Source of the DNA: Litoreibacter arenae DSM 19593
Lineage (GTDB): Bacteria; Pseudomonadota; Alphaproteobacteria; Rhodobacterales; Rhodobacteraceae
DNA length: 64,000 nt
Reading direction: 5' to 3'
Assembly (NCBI RefSeq): GCF_000442275.2
Contig: NZ_KE557314.1
Coordinates: 527,085-591,084 of the forward strand
In this document: in pieces, positions 16,667 through 25,113 of the stretch
Layout: each line of letters begins with the position of its first letter
Position numbering within the stretch: position 1 is the first letter of the stretch
Notes under the pieces: model-generated
Told to the model about the DNA's origin: nothing
The model's database searches: none
What the model saw: only the letters and a program-made list of their open reading frames with translations
Program-made: the position numbers and the translations under genes

Positions 16667-17169
16667 CTGAACGCGCTGTTCTGGCCGGTGGCTGCTTCTG
16701 GGGCATGCAGGACCTGATCCGCAAAATGCCCGGCGTTGTGTCCACCCGCGTGGGCTACACCGGCGGCGATGTGGAAAACGCCACCTACCGCAACCACGGC
16801 ACCCATGCGGAAGGGATCGAGATCATCTTCGACCCTGACGTGATGAGCTATCGCAAGCTGCTGGAATTCTTCTTCCAGATCCATGATCCGACGACGCCGA
16901 ACCGGCAGGGTAATGACCGTGGCATGTCGTATCGGTCTGCCATCTACTACGTCGACGAGACGCAGAAAGAGGTGGCATTGGACACCATCGCCGACGTAGA
17001 TGCCTCCGGCCTGTGGCCGGGCAAGGTGGTGACCGAGGTGGAACCCGTAGGCGATTTCTGGGAGGCCGAGCCGGAGCATCAGGACTATCTGGAACGCATC
17101 CCCAACGGCTACACCTGCCATTTCGTGCGCCCAGACTGGGTGCTGCCCAAACGCGCAGCGGCTGAATAG
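16663..17169 (+). CDS. msrA: Peptide-methionine (S)-S-oxide reductase MsrA
   Basis: MsrA repairs the S form of methionine sulfoxide. The 168-residue protein has the catalytic GGCFWG motif with Cys11, the GYTGG segment, [13 protein letters not shown], and the [13 protein letters not shown] region. All belong to the canonical family. Its ATG overlaps the msrB stop. A second, divergent MsrA-like gene begins 6 nt after its stop. Confidence 0.95.
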   Translation: MTERAVLAGGCFWGMQDLIRKMPGVVSTRVGYTGGDVENATYRNHGTHAEGIEIIFDPDVMSYRKLLEFFFQIHDPTTPNRQGNDRGMSYRSAIYYVDETQKEVALDTIADVDASGLWPGKVVTEVEPVGDFWEAEPEHQDYLERIPNGYTCHFVRPDWVLPKRAAAE

Positions 17170-17175
17170 CCGCCG

Positions 17176-17658
17176 ATGGAGCCAGAGACGATAGGCTTCG
17201 GCGGTGGCTGCCATTGGTGCACCGAGGCCGTGTTTCAATCCCTGCGCGGGGTCGCGCATGTCGACCAGGGCTTCATCCGTGCCGACCCGCCTGACGACAG
17301 CTTGTCGGAAGGCGTGGTCGTGCGGTTCGATCCCGCGATCATTCCGCTTTCAACGCTGATAGAAGTGCATCTTCGCACCCATGCCAGCACCTCCGCCCAC
17401 TCCATGCGCGGCAAATACCGCAGCGCGGTCTACACGACCGACGCGGCTCAGCACGCCAAAGTCGCTGCTATCCTCGCAGACCTGCAATCGCAATTCGACC
17501 GGCCACTTGTCACCAAGCCGCTGATGCTGCGCGGGTTCGAGCCCTCGCCCGACACATATCAGGACTACTACGCCACCCACGCGGATGCGCCGTTCTGCAC
17601 GCGCTACATCGACCCCAAGCTCTCCCTGATCCGGCAGGACTTCGCGGCGCATGTTTAA
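17176..17658 (+). CDS. Divergent MsrA-like protein
   Basis: The 160-residue protein is recognisably an MsrA (PF01625-type) fold, but the catalytic motif is GGCHWC (Cys12, Cys15) instead of GGCFWG. The rest is diverged: FIRADPPDDSLSEGVVVRF replaces the usual GYxGG...YxxVC region, while SMRGKYRSAVY and YQDYYATH keep the family pattern. The extra Cys15 forms a CxxC-like pair. It sits 6 nt after msrA and overlaps the AroE-like gene by 8 nt. Whether it reduces methionine sulfoxide is uncertain. Confidence 0.85.
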   Translation: MEPETIGFGGGCHWCTEAVFQSLRGVAHVDQGFIRADPPDDSLSEGVVVRFDPAIIPLSTLIEVHLRTHASTSAHSMRGKYRSAVYTTDAAQHAKVAAILADLQSQFDRPLVTKPLMLRGFEPSPDTYQDYYATHADAPFCTRYIDPKLSLIRQDFAAHV

Positions 17659-18469
17659 ACTGGGCCTCATCGGCGACAATATCGCCGCATCACAGGCCCC
17701 GCGCCTGCACGAAACCGCCGGACGTATCACCGGCCACCCCGTCACCTACGAACGCTTGGTTCCCGCAGACATGGGCATGACCTTCGAGGAGGTTTTCACC
17801 CACGCTCGAGACTCGGGCTTCACCGGTCTCAACATCACCTATCCCTATAAGGAACGCGCGGTGCAGCATGTCAGCATCGAAGACCCGCAGGTAAGCAGCA
17901 TCGGCGCGGTGAATACCGTGCTATTCACGCCCGACGGCGCCAAAGGCTACAACACCGACTATTCCGGCTTCATCAATGCGTATCGCACCACCTTTGGCGA
18001 CATGCCTGTCGGCACCGTCTGCCTGATCGGCACCGGCGGCGCAGGCCGTGCGGTGGCCTTCGGATTGCTCATGCTAGGGGCTCGGACCATCCGTCTGGTC
18101 GATCTGGACACGGACAAGGCCGATGCTCTGGCCCGCGACCTTGAACGCTTGGGCAAGGCTGTTCAAGTAGAGGTCCACCCGGACGCAACCGCCGCCGCAC
18201 ACGGCGCAGACGGGCTGGTCAATTGCACACCCTTGGGCATGGGTGGCATCGGCGGCAGCCCACTTCCCGCAGATGCCATGACCACGAGCCGCTGGGCCTT
18301 TGACGCCGTCTACACGCCGCGCGACACAAGATTTCTCAGCGACGCCGAAGCGGCAGGCCTGCGCACCCTGTCGGGCTACGAGCTGTTCTTCGGCCAAGGC
18401 ATCGACGCATGGCGCATCTTCACCGACATTCCGCTGGACGCAGAGCACCTGCGCCGCGAGATGGCTTAA
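17651..18469 (+). CDS. Shikimate dehydrogenase-like NAD(P) oxidoreductase
   Basis: The 272-residue protein has the AroE layout: an N-terminal substrate domain with the catalytic Lys in NITYPYKE, NTDYSGF with the paired Asp, a Rossmann domain with GTGGAGRAV, and NCTPLGM. The usual substrate-binding SLSP segment near the N-terminus is replaced by AASQAPRLHE, which points to the quinate/shikimate or other AroE-like subfamilies rather than the housekeeping enzyme. It is the last gene of the msr run, overlapping the MsrA-like gene by 8 nt. Confidence 0.87.
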   Translation: MFKLGLIGDNIAASQAPRLHETAGRITGHPVTYERLVPADMGMTFEEVFTHARDSGFTGLNITYPYKERAVQHVSIEDPQVSSIGAVNTVLFTPDGAKGYNTDYSGFINAYRTTFGDMPVGTVCLIGTGGAGRAVAFGLLMLGARTIRLVDLDTDKADALARDLERLGKAVQVEVHPDATAAAHGADGLVNCTPLGMGGIGGSPLPADAMTTSRWAFDAVYTPRDTRFLSDAEAAGLRTLSGYELFFGQGIDAWRIFTDIPLDAEHLRREMA

Positions 18470-18522
18470 GCCCGATCGCTTGAACATGCTGAATCTGGAA
18501 AGTGTCAACATGACTGTGCATC

Positions 18523-18612
18523 ATGGACTATGATGCCAATCTCGCACTGCACTGCCCGACCGCCTATGTCGAGGTGGTGCAGACCATGCTGGACTTCGGA
18601 ATGTGGGAGTAA
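18523..18612 (+). CDS. Mini-ORF of unknown function next to tRNA-Thr
   Basis: This is a 29-codon open frame (ATG at 18523, TAA at 18610) whose product contains ANLALHCPTAYVEVVQTML and ends in FGMWE. It has a protein-like composition, but no strong ribosome-binding site was seen. It may be a genuine small protein, or a leftover of a larger gene next to the 3' end of the tRNA, where integrating elements often insert. I do not recognise it. Confidence 0.25.
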   Translation: MDYDANLALHCPTAYVEVVQTMLDFGMWE

Positions 18613-18636
18613 CCCCGATCCGCTGTGCGAAAAAAG

Positions 18637-18712
18637 TGGTGCCGCTGATAGGACTCGAACCTACGACCCCATCATTACGAATGACGTGCTCTACCATCTG
18701 AGCTACAGCGGC
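18637..18712 (-). tRNA. tRNA-Thr (anticodon CGU)
   Basis: Read on the minus strand, a full cloverleaf can be drawn. It has a 7-bp acceptor stem GCCGCTG/CAGCGGC, a D-arm GCTC...GAGC, an anticodon stem CGTCA/TGATG with loop TTCGTAA, and the TTCGAGT T-loop. The anticodon CGT reads ACG (threonine). The 3' CCA is encoded, and a run of six T follows on the coding strand. Confidence 0.95.
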
Positions 18713-18754
18713 CACGGCGCGGGCAATAGCACCCTGCGCGGCATGGGGGAAGGG

Positions 18755-20251
18755 CTAATTTGCCTTCGCGCCCTCTTCTGTCTCGGTCGCGTCGTCGTTC
18801 AATTCCACCACCACGACCTCGTGATCCGGCACGATCTCCGCGTCCTCGGTATCGGGCGTCGCGGTCTTGTCGGCAATCGCACCCACGATCAACGGCAGCA
18901 TAGCCGTGCCCGCAGGCATCGAGACCGAGGTTTCCGGCGCCTCCGTCCAGCTTAGCGTATCCAGGCTGCCGCAATTGGTGCAGGTCGGCGACCAGACCGG
19001 ATGCACCGTCTGGCAGTTGCCGCAGACCCATTGCGGGCCGCGTGGCGCGGACAGAGCGCGGGTCAGCCAGCCACGCACCACAGCGTCGTCGGAGCCTTCG
19101 CCGCGTTCAATCGCCGCCATGATTGTCAGCACCCGTGCGGTCGGAGTTGTCTCCGGCAGATCGCCAATCGCGCGGCGGGCCTCAGGGAACTGCTCGGCGG
19201 CGATGTTCAGCTCCGCCAGCAGCATCTTGGTTTCGGGGTGATCTTGCTGGGCACGGGTCAACACGTTGAACCGCTTGATCCGCTCCTGTGGCGTCTCGTT
19301 CGGGGCAATCTCGGCAAACGCGGCGGCAAGATCCGGATGCGGCTGCGCAGCCCATGCTTTCTTGATCACCCGTGTCGCGTATTTCGGCTTGCCCTGCTCG
19401 ATGTAGCTTTTCGCGGCCAGCGTGGCGGCAGGGATCAGGTCGGGCGACAGACGGTTGGCCTCGATCGCGGTCTCCCGTGCCTCGATCGTCGCGCCATCGG
19501 CCATGACGTCTTTCGCCTCGGACAGCGCCAGCACCGCGTCGCGGCGACGATGCACGTCGCGCGGCAGGTTGCCATGTTTCAGCTTCGCGTTCAGCGTCTT
19601 GCGCGCGCCGGACCAGTCGTGGTTTTCCGCCTGTAACCGCAGCAAAACGTCCTGCGTTTCCTCATGCTTGGGTTTCAGCGCGAACGCCTTTTCCGCCAGT
19701 TTCAGCGCCGTGTCGGTATCCCCTTCGGCCAGCTTTTGCTTCATGATGCCACGCACGCCCACAAAGCGGGTGCGGTCGTCCGTCAGCAGGCGTTTGTAAA
19801 CCTCCTGCGCCTTACGGGTGTCGCCCGCGCTCTCGGCAGCTTGCGCCGCCAGAAGGTTGGTCAGTTCCGGGCGGGCCAGATACTTCTCGGCCCTCGCCGC
19901 CTTTGCCATCGCTGTTCGTCCTTCGCCAGACGCCAGCGCCATCAGACCGTCGGCCAATGCCTCGAACCCTTTGCGCTCACGGTTGCGGGTGAAATAGCGG
20001 CTGATCGCGGTCTCGTCGCCGTTGAGGAAATGGAACGTCGCCGACAACAATCCCAGCAGTTTCAGCGTCACCCAGAACGCCGCCAGCAGCGCCACCAGCC
20101 CGAGGATCGTCATCAACGGGCTGAGGGTGAATTCGGTATTCGCCACCGAAACCCTTACCCCGCCGCTGGTTTCCAGCAACATGCCCAGACCCAGGGTGAC
20201 CGCCACGATGACGCCCACAAACACCAGAATTTTCACAAGAGACCAAAGCAT
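18755..20251 (-). CDS. hemY: HemY-like TPR membrane protein with C-terminal zinc ribbon
   Basis: The 498-residue protein has two N-terminal membrane helices (about 5-25 and 42-66), then the HemY_N segment and a long TPR solenoid. Near residues 415-440 lies a CGNC...CTNCG pair of CxxC knuckles with surrounding Trp residues, resembling the rubredoxin-like ribbon of LapB. HemY of the hem operon type is linked to heme biosynthesis but has no known catalytic step. It follows mic60 by 9 nt and has AGGA before the ATG. It probably organises envelope or heme-related complexes; this is inference. Confidence 0.85.
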   Translation of the reverse strand: MLWSLVKILVFVGVIVAVTLGLGMLLETSGGVRVSVANTEFTLSPLMTILGLVALLAAFWVTLKLLGLLSATFHFLNGDETAISRYFTRNRERKGFEALADGLMALASGEGRTAMAKAARAEKYLARPELTNLLAAQAAESAGDTRKAQEVYKRLLTDDRTRFVGVRGIMKQKLAEGDTDTALKLAEKAFALKPKHEETQDVLLRLQAENHDWSGARKTLNAKLKHGNLPRDVHRRRDAVLALSEAKDVMADGATIEARETAIEANRLSPDLIPAATLAAKSYIEQGKPKYATRVIKKAWAAQPHPDLAAAFAEIAPNETPQERIKRFNVLTRAQQDHPETKMLLAELNIAAEQFPEARRAIGDLPETTPTARVLTIMAAIERGEGSDDAVVRGWLTRALSAPRGPQWVCGNCQTVHPVWSPTCTNCGSLDTLSWTEAPETSVSMPAGTAMLPLIVGAIADKTATPDTEDAEIVPDHEVVVVELNDDATETEEGAKAN

Positions 20252-20260
20252 ATAATTATC

Positions 20261-21571
20261 CTAATTCGCGTTCAGCGCGTCTGAGAGGCTGTCGAAAGCG
20301 GCAAGCGCGTCGCGGCGCGTCGCAGCGGCTGCGGCCCAATCCTGAAGCTCCGCCTTGCCTGCGTCCGGCAAGGTTTCGACCAGCGCAAGGGCGCCGTCGA
20401 TATCACCTGCCTTCAAGGCAGCCTCTGCCCGTGACAGAACCGCGTCAGGGTCATCGCCTTCGCGCGGCGTGAGAGACCGGGCGCCAAGCTGGTCCTTCAG
20501 GAAGAAGGTCAGCCGGTCGCGGGTGCTGTCGCCAGCGGTCGCTTTCAGCGAGGCCGACAATGCCGCCCGCGCACCATCCGCGAATTGCGACTCCAAAGCG
20601 GCGGCCGTCGGCACGCCGGTTTCCGCATTGGCGGCCAGAACCTCCGGCACATCCGTCGCCGCAGCGATTTCCGGCACAACGGACGCATAAGAAGCGCCCG
20701 TGTTCAGCGCTGTGCGCAACTGGTTCAGCGCCCCGCGCGCCTTGGCGCGGGCCTCCGCCTGCGCAGCACTTTCCTGCATCGCCTGAGCGCTGGCGATCTG
20801 GTCCTGCGTCAACGCGCGCATCTGTTCCAGCGTGCCTTCCAGCTCTTCCAGCTCCGCGCGTTGCGCGTCCAGCTTGGCCTGCACATCTGCGGGCAGCGGC
20901 TCCATGCTGGCGGTCGTCGGCAATTCATCGACACGGGCGCTCAACTCGTCAATGCTGGCGCTCAACGCGTTGCGTGCTTCGGCATCGCTGGCCTGCGCGG
21001 TGTCGAGTGCGGCCTGCAAAGTCGCAATGGTCTCGGATTGCTGCGCAATCATCCCCTCCAGATCGCTGGCACCCCCAGCGCCGAACATGGGCCATTCCGC
21101 CGCCTTGAAATAAATCGCACCGCCAAAGCCGATCACGGCTGCCAATATGCCACCCAGCAGCGCCGACCAGAAGCCGCCGCGCCTTTCCACGACCGTGACC
21201 GGAGCAGGTGGCACAGGTGCGGGCTCTTCCGAGGCCCGCTCGGCGTCAGGCTCCTCGGCCGGTTTGTCCTCTGGTTCATGAAGCGGCTTCGCGTCCTCGC
21301 CATCGTCGGAGGCACCCTCTTCGACGACTTCGCCCTCCATCATCACCACTTCGCGGTGGGTTTCCACGGCGGGCAATTGCACAGGCGTATCGTCGTCCGT
21401 TGCATCGTCTTCACCCACGCGGACGCCTTCCGCCTTGGTGTCAGCCATCGCGGCGTCCGGCTCGTCGAACTCCGCGCCCTTAACGACACCGGAGATTGCA
21501 CCGGCCTTCGATGATTTCTTGCTGTCTTCGGGCGCGTCAGCCTTGGACGGAGTGTTTTTCTTTCGGGCCAA
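20261..21571 (-). CDS. Mic60/mitofilin-like inner-membrane protein (COG4223 type)
   Basis: The 436-residue protein has an acidic, low-complexity N-terminal region (1-130) and one membrane helix at about 132-155 (SALLGGILAAVIGFGGAIYF). A long coiled coil follows (about 165-270, rich in Ala, Glu and Gln), then a C-terminal helical domain ending in LPDAGKAELQDWA. This is the layout of alphaproteobacterial homologues of the mitochondrial cristae protein Mic60, which are also next to heme genes. The start is a TTG at 21571 with AAAAGGAA about 8 nt upstream; no in-frame ATG fits better. Confidence 0.82.
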   Translation of the reverse strand: MARKKNTPSKADAPEDSKKSSKAGAISGVVKGAEFDEPDAAMADTKAEGVRVGEDDATDDDTPVQLPAVETHREVVMMEGEVVEEGASDDGEDAKPLHEPEDKPAEEPDAERASEEPAPVPPAPVTVVERRGGFWSALLGGILAAVIGFGGAIYFKAAEWPMFGAGGASDLEGMIAQQSETIATLQAALDTAQASDAEARNALSASIDELSARVDELPTTASMEPLPADVQAKLDAQRAELEELEGTLEQMRALTQDQIASAQAMQESAAQAEARAKARGALNQLRTALNTGASYASVVPEIAAATDVPEVLAANAETGVPTAAALESQFADGARAALSASLKATAGDSTRDRLTFFLKDQLGARSLTPREGDDPDAVLSRAEAALKAGDIDGALALVETLPDAGKAELQDWAAAAATRRDALAAFDSLSDALNAN

Positions 21572-21669
21572 GGCGCGTGTTCCTTTTCAGTTCGACCGTG
21601 CGCGGCGACTCTATCCATCACCGACACCCGACCTTAGACCAACAACTTGTCCGCTCTCAAGCAGAACAC

Positions 21670-22341
21670 CTAGCGGCGCACATCCTCGATAGCGCGTAAC
21701 ATTGCCGCTGCGTCAGGGGCGTCTGCCACGCGGTCCACGCTCAATCCACGTCCCCGTGCCACATCCGCCGCAGCCTCGCTGATGACGATCAGCACCAAGG
21801 ACGCAACTTCCTTGCCGGTCAATTGTTCCGCAAACAGCGCCACGCTGCGCGGGGAAAACAGTGGCACGATCACCGTTTGATCCTTCGCCAAGGCCGCCCG
21901 AGCCTCGGCGGACATGGGCACGGCGCGTTGCTCATAGACGGTCAGGGGCACTGCGCCCATCTCCACATCGCCCGCCACATGCCGCCCCCGCGCATGGATC
22001 AGGCGCATCCCTTGGGCGCGTTTTGCCAGCAAAGCGTGCAGGTCGCGCAGGTCGCCACCCGCGCTTTCCGCGTCAAACCCCGCATCCCGTGCCTCTTGCG
22101 CGGTGCGGTCCCCCACGCAAAACGCCCGCCCGCGCCATTCGCTGCCGCGCACGAACCCCCGCACGCCATTCTCCGAGGTGAACACCATCGCGTCGGGCGC
22201 TTCGTCCAACGGCTCGAAGTCCAGAAACACCCGTTTCATCAACGGCGACAGGATCACCGGCGCGGCCAAATCTGCTGCAAAACGCGTCCCCGCCGCCTTG
22301 GGGCGGGTCAGAAGCACGGTCGCTGGGATTGTCTGTGTCAT
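21670..22341 (-). CDS. hemD: Uroporphyrinogen-III synthase
   Basis: HemD closes and inverts ring D of hydroxymethylbilane to give uroporphyrinogen III, the branch point of heme, chlorophyll and cobalamin. The 223-residue protein begins [14 protein letters not shown] and contains [11 protein letters not shown], the VYEQRAVP segment and the LFSPRSV motif, all usual in this weakly conserved family. It leads the hemD-mic60-hemY run. Its start codon shares the CATG at 22339-22342 with tsaD. A later GTG (VLLTRP) is an alternative start. Confidence 0.88.
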   Translation of the reverse strand: MTQTIPATVLLTRPKAAGTRFAADLAAPVILSPLMKRVFLDFEPLDEAPDAMVFTSENGVRGFVRGSEWRGRAFCVGDRTAQEARDAGFDAESAGGDLRDLHALLAKRAQGMRLIHARGRHVAGDVEMGAVPLTVYEQRAVPMSAEARAALAKDQTVIVPLFSPRSVALFAEQLTGKEVASLVLIVISEAAADVARGRGLSVDRVADAPDAAAMLRAIEDVRR

Positions 22342-23488
22342 GTCAAAGGTGTTACCCGTTGCCAAAGCCCCGCACAACAGGCCCGACACCTTGGCGCAAA
22401 CCCTCACCCTCCTTGGCATCGAAAGTAGCTGCGACGACACCGCCGCCGCCGTTGTGCGCCACGCGCCCGGCCATCCGCCCGAAATCCTGTCGAACGAGGT
22501 GTTCGGACAGACCGACCTGCACGCCGATTTCGGCGGCGTCGTCCCTGAAATCGCCGCCCGCGCCCATGCCGAAAAGCTGGACGTCATGGTGGAGGCCGCC
22601 CTTGCCACGGCCGGCCTGACCCTTGCGGATATGGACGCCATCGCCGTCACCGCAGGCCCCGGCCTGATCGGCGGGGTCATGTCCGGCGTGATGTGCGCCA
22701 AAGGGCTGGCCGCTGGATCGGGCAAGCCGCTGGTGGGCGTGAACCACCTCGCAGGCCACGCCCTGACCCCGCGCCTGACGGATCAGTTGGAGTTCCCCTA
22801 CCTGATACTGCTGGTCTCCGGCGGACATTGCCAATTCCTCATTGCGCATTCCGTCACGGAATTCCAACGCCTCGGCGGCACCATCGACGACGCGCCCGGC
22901 GAGGCGTTCGATAAGGTCGCCAAGCTGATCGGCCTGCCGCAGCCGGGCGGGCCTTCGATCGAACAGGCTGCTAAAAATGGCGACTCCCAATCCCACAAGC
23001 TGCCCCGCCCCCTGCTGGACCGCGAGGGGTATGATATGTCCTTTTCCGGCCTCAAAACCGCCGCCCTGCGAACCCGCGATGCACTGGTCGCGGAGCAAGG
23101 CGGGCTTCACCCGCAAGATCAGGCGAATCTGTCCGCCAGTTTCCAAGCCGCCGTGACGGATGTGCTGACCGAAAAGACACGCCGTGCCCTGACGCAGTAT
23201 CTTACGTTGGAGCCGAAAGCCCCCGCCATCGCCGTCGCCGGTGGCGTCGCCGCGAACCAAGCCATCCGCGACAGCCTGTCGGAGCTCGCGGAGCAGCACG
23301 GCGTCCGCTTCACCGCCCCGCCGCTAAAGCTGTGCACCGACAACGCCGCGATGATCGCATGGGCGGGGATTGAGCAATACCGCCTTGGCCTGATCGACGA
23401 TATGACCCTCACCGCGCGGCCCCGCTGGCCGCTGGATGCCGCCGCCCCTGCGATGCTGGGCTCCGGCAAAAAAGGAGCGAAAGCATGA
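22340..23488 (+). CDS. tsaD: tRNA N6-threonylcarbamoyladenosine transferase TsaD
   Basis: TsaD transfers the threonylcarbamoyl group to A37 of ANN-reading tRNAs together with TsaB, TsaC and TsaE. The 382-residue protein contains [14 protein letters not shown] near the N-terminus, the metal-binding NHLAGH motif, the LVSGGH segment, and [10 protein letters not shown], in the usual order and length. The ATG at 22340 lies in the same CATG as the hemD start; a TTG at 22391 would also keep the conserved core. It overlaps gpsA by 4 nt. TsaE is encoded about 14 kb away in the window. Confidence 0.95.
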   Translation: MSKVLPVAKAPHNRPDTLAQTLTLLGIESSCDDTAAAVVRHAPGHPPEILSNEVFGQTDLHADFGGVVPEIAARAHAEKLDVMVEAALATAGLTLADMDAIAVTAGPGLIGGVMSGVMCAKGLAAGSGKPLVGVNHLAGHALTPRLTDQLEFPYLILLVSGGHCQFLIAHSVTEFQRLGGTIDDAPGEAFDKVAKLIGLPQPGGPSIEQAAKNGDSQSHKLPRPLLDREGYDMSFSGLKTAALRTRDALVAEQGGLHPQDQANLSASFQAAVTDVLTEKTRRALTQYLTLEPKAPAIAVAGGVAANQAIRDSLSELAEQHGVRFTAPPLKLCTDNAAMIAWAGIEQYRLGLIDDMTLTARPRWPLDAAAPAMLGSGKKGAKA

Positions 23489-24456
23489 CCAAAATCACCG
23501 TCGCAGGCGCGGGCGCGTTCGGCTCCGCACTGGCCGTCGCCTTGGATATGGCAGGCCGCGAGGTCACGCTTGTGGGCCGTAATGTCGACGCGTTCCAAAC
23601 CAGCCGCGACAACCCGCGCCTGAAGGGCGTGCCGATCCCTGAGAGCATCACGCTCACCACCGTGCTGAACGTGACCCAAGACGACCTGCTGCTGCTCGCC
23701 GTCCCAATGCAGGCGCTATCGGGCTATCTGGAGGACACGAAACCCAAGCCCAAAGCCGCCATCGCGTGCAGCAAGGGCGTGGACCTTGCCACCGGGCGCG
23801 GCCCTACCGCGATCATCGACGACTTACTGGACGCGCCTTCTGCCATCCTCACCGGCCCCAGCTTCGCCGCAGACATCGCCCGCGGCCTACCCACCGCGCT
23901 GGTCATCGCCACCAACAGCGACATGGGCGAGGAGTTGCAGGAGGCCCTGTCCACCGACACCCTGCGCCTCTACCTGTCCCACGATCCCATCGGGGCTGAA
24001 CTTGGCGGGGCCTTGAAAAACGTCATCGCCATCGCTTGCGGCATCTGTATCGGGGCGGGCCTTGGCGAAAGCGCGCGCGCTGCGCTGATGACACGCGGCA
24101 TGGCCGAAATGCTGCGTATGGCCGTCGCCATGGGGGCCAAACCCGAAACCCTCGCAGGGCTCGCGGGCTTCGGCGATCTGGCGCTGACCTGCACCTCCGA
24201 GCAATCGCGTAACTTTACCTTCGGCCTGTCCCTTGGCGGCAAAGGCCCCGCCCCGTCCGCCACCACCGAGGGCCGCCACACCGCCCGCGCCATCGTAAAG
24301 CTGGCCGGGGCCAAAGGCGTGGATATGCCCATCGCCAACATGGTCGCCGGAATGGTAGAAGAGAAACTGACACTGGAACAAGCGGTCTCGATGCTGCTGT
24401 CCCGACCGCTGACAAAGGAATGGCCTTATGCTTATCGCCCTGATTTGCACCGATAA
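23485..24456 (+). CDS. gpsA: Glycerol-3-phosphate dehydrogenase [NAD(P)+]
   Basis: GpsA reduces dihydroxyacetone phosphate to sn-glycerol 3-phosphate for phospholipid synthesis. The 323-residue cytosolic protein has the N-terminal dinucleotide fold [13 protein letters not shown] and the conserved ACSKGVD segment. [17 protein letters not shown] follows, then the catalytic Lys in [13 protein letters not shown]. It overlaps tsaD by 4 nt at its start and the YciI-like gene by 29 nt at its end, so translation of the whole run appears coupled. Confidence 0.96.
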   Translation: MTKITVAGAGAFGSALAVALDMAGREVTLVGRNVDAFQTSRDNPRLKGVPIPESITLTTVLNVTQDDLLLLAVPMQALSGYLEDTKPKPKAAIACSKGVDLATGRGPTAIIDDLLDAPSAILTGPSFAADIARGLPTALVIATNSDMGEELQEALSTDTLRLYLSHDPIGAELGGALKNVIAIACGICIGAGLGESARAALMTRGMAEMLRMAVAMGAKPETLAGLAGFGDLALTCTSEQSRNFTFGLSLGGKGPAPSATTEGRHTARAIVKLAGAKGVDMPIANMVAGMVEEKLTLEQAVSMLLSRPLTKEWPYAYRPDLHR

Positions 24457-24700
24457 ACCGAACAATCTGGAAACCCGCCTTGCCAATCGAGATGCGCATG
24501 TGGCCTATTTGAAAAGCACCGATGCAGTCGTGCAGGCAGGCCCGTTTCTCGATGAATCCGGCGATATGTCCGGCTCGCTCATTGTGTTGGACGTGCCGGA
24601 TATGGATGCGGCCCACGCTTGGGCTGCCGCCGACCCCTACGCCCAGGCAGGACTGTTCTCCGAGGTGCGGCTGGAGCAGTGGAACAAGGTGATCGGCTGA
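24428..24700 (+). CDS. YciI family protein
   Basis: This is a 90-residue single-domain protein of the YciI/YCII-related family (ferredoxin-like dimer fold). It shows the usual opening ([11 protein letters not shown]), HVAYL, QAGPFLDESG, and the ADPYAQAGLFSEVRLEQW ending. The His and Asp of the family's putative active site (RDAHVAYL and ADPY) are kept. Its reaction is unknown. The ATG lies inside gpsA (29-nt overlap) behind AAAGGAA, and its stop overlaps the ATG of the EVE-domain gene. Confidence 0.9.
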   Translation: MLIALICTDKPNNLETRLANRDAHVAYLKSTDAVVQAGPFLDESGDMSGSLIVLDVPDMDAAHAWAAADPYAQAGLFSEVRLEQWNKVIG

Positions 24701-25113
24701 TGCGCTACTGGTTGTTCAAATCCGAGCCGTCCACGTGGTCATGGGACGACCAAGTCGCCAAAGGCGACGCGGGCGAGGAATGGGACGGTGTGCGCAACTA
24801 TCAGGCCCGCAACTTCATGCGGGAGATGTCGGTAGGCGACCGCGGATTCTTCTACCACTCGCAAAAGGACCGCGAGATCGTCGGTATAGTCGAAGTCTGC
24901 GCCGAGGCCCACCCCGACAGCACCACCGACGACGACCGCTGGGAGTGCGTGGACATCAAGGCTGTGAAGCCTTTGAAAACACCCGTGACGCTGGATCAAG
25001 TCAAGGCAGACGGGCGGCTCGACGACATGGCACTGGTCAAGCAGGCCCGCCTGTCAGTGCAACCGGTCACCGCCGAGGAGTGGAAAATCGTCTGCAAGAT
25101 GGGCGGACTTTGA
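24700..25113 (+). CDS. EVE domain-containing protein
   Basis: This is a compact 137-residue EVE-fold protein (PUA-like superfamily). It begins MRYWLFKSEPSTWSWDD and includes the WDGVRNYQARNFMREM and GFFYHS segments that shape the aromatic pocket. EVE domains bind modified bases in nucleic acids, but no target has been shown for most bacterial stand-alone members. The gene overlaps both neighbours and is probably translated from the same mRNA as tsaD, a tRNA-modification enzyme; a role with modified RNA is possible but unproven. Confidence 0.92.
   Translation: MRYWLFKSEPSTWSWDDQVAKGDAGEEWDGVRNYQARNFMREMSVGDRGFFYHSQKDREIVGIVEVCAEAHPDSTTDDDRWECVDIKAVKPLKTPVTLDQVKADGRLDDMALVKQARLSVQPVTAEEWKIVCKMGGL

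Noticed and set aside
18637-18712. Duplicated attachment site at tRNA-Thr
   Set aside because: No second copy of the tRNA 3' end was found by eye in the window, and no integrase gene is nearby.
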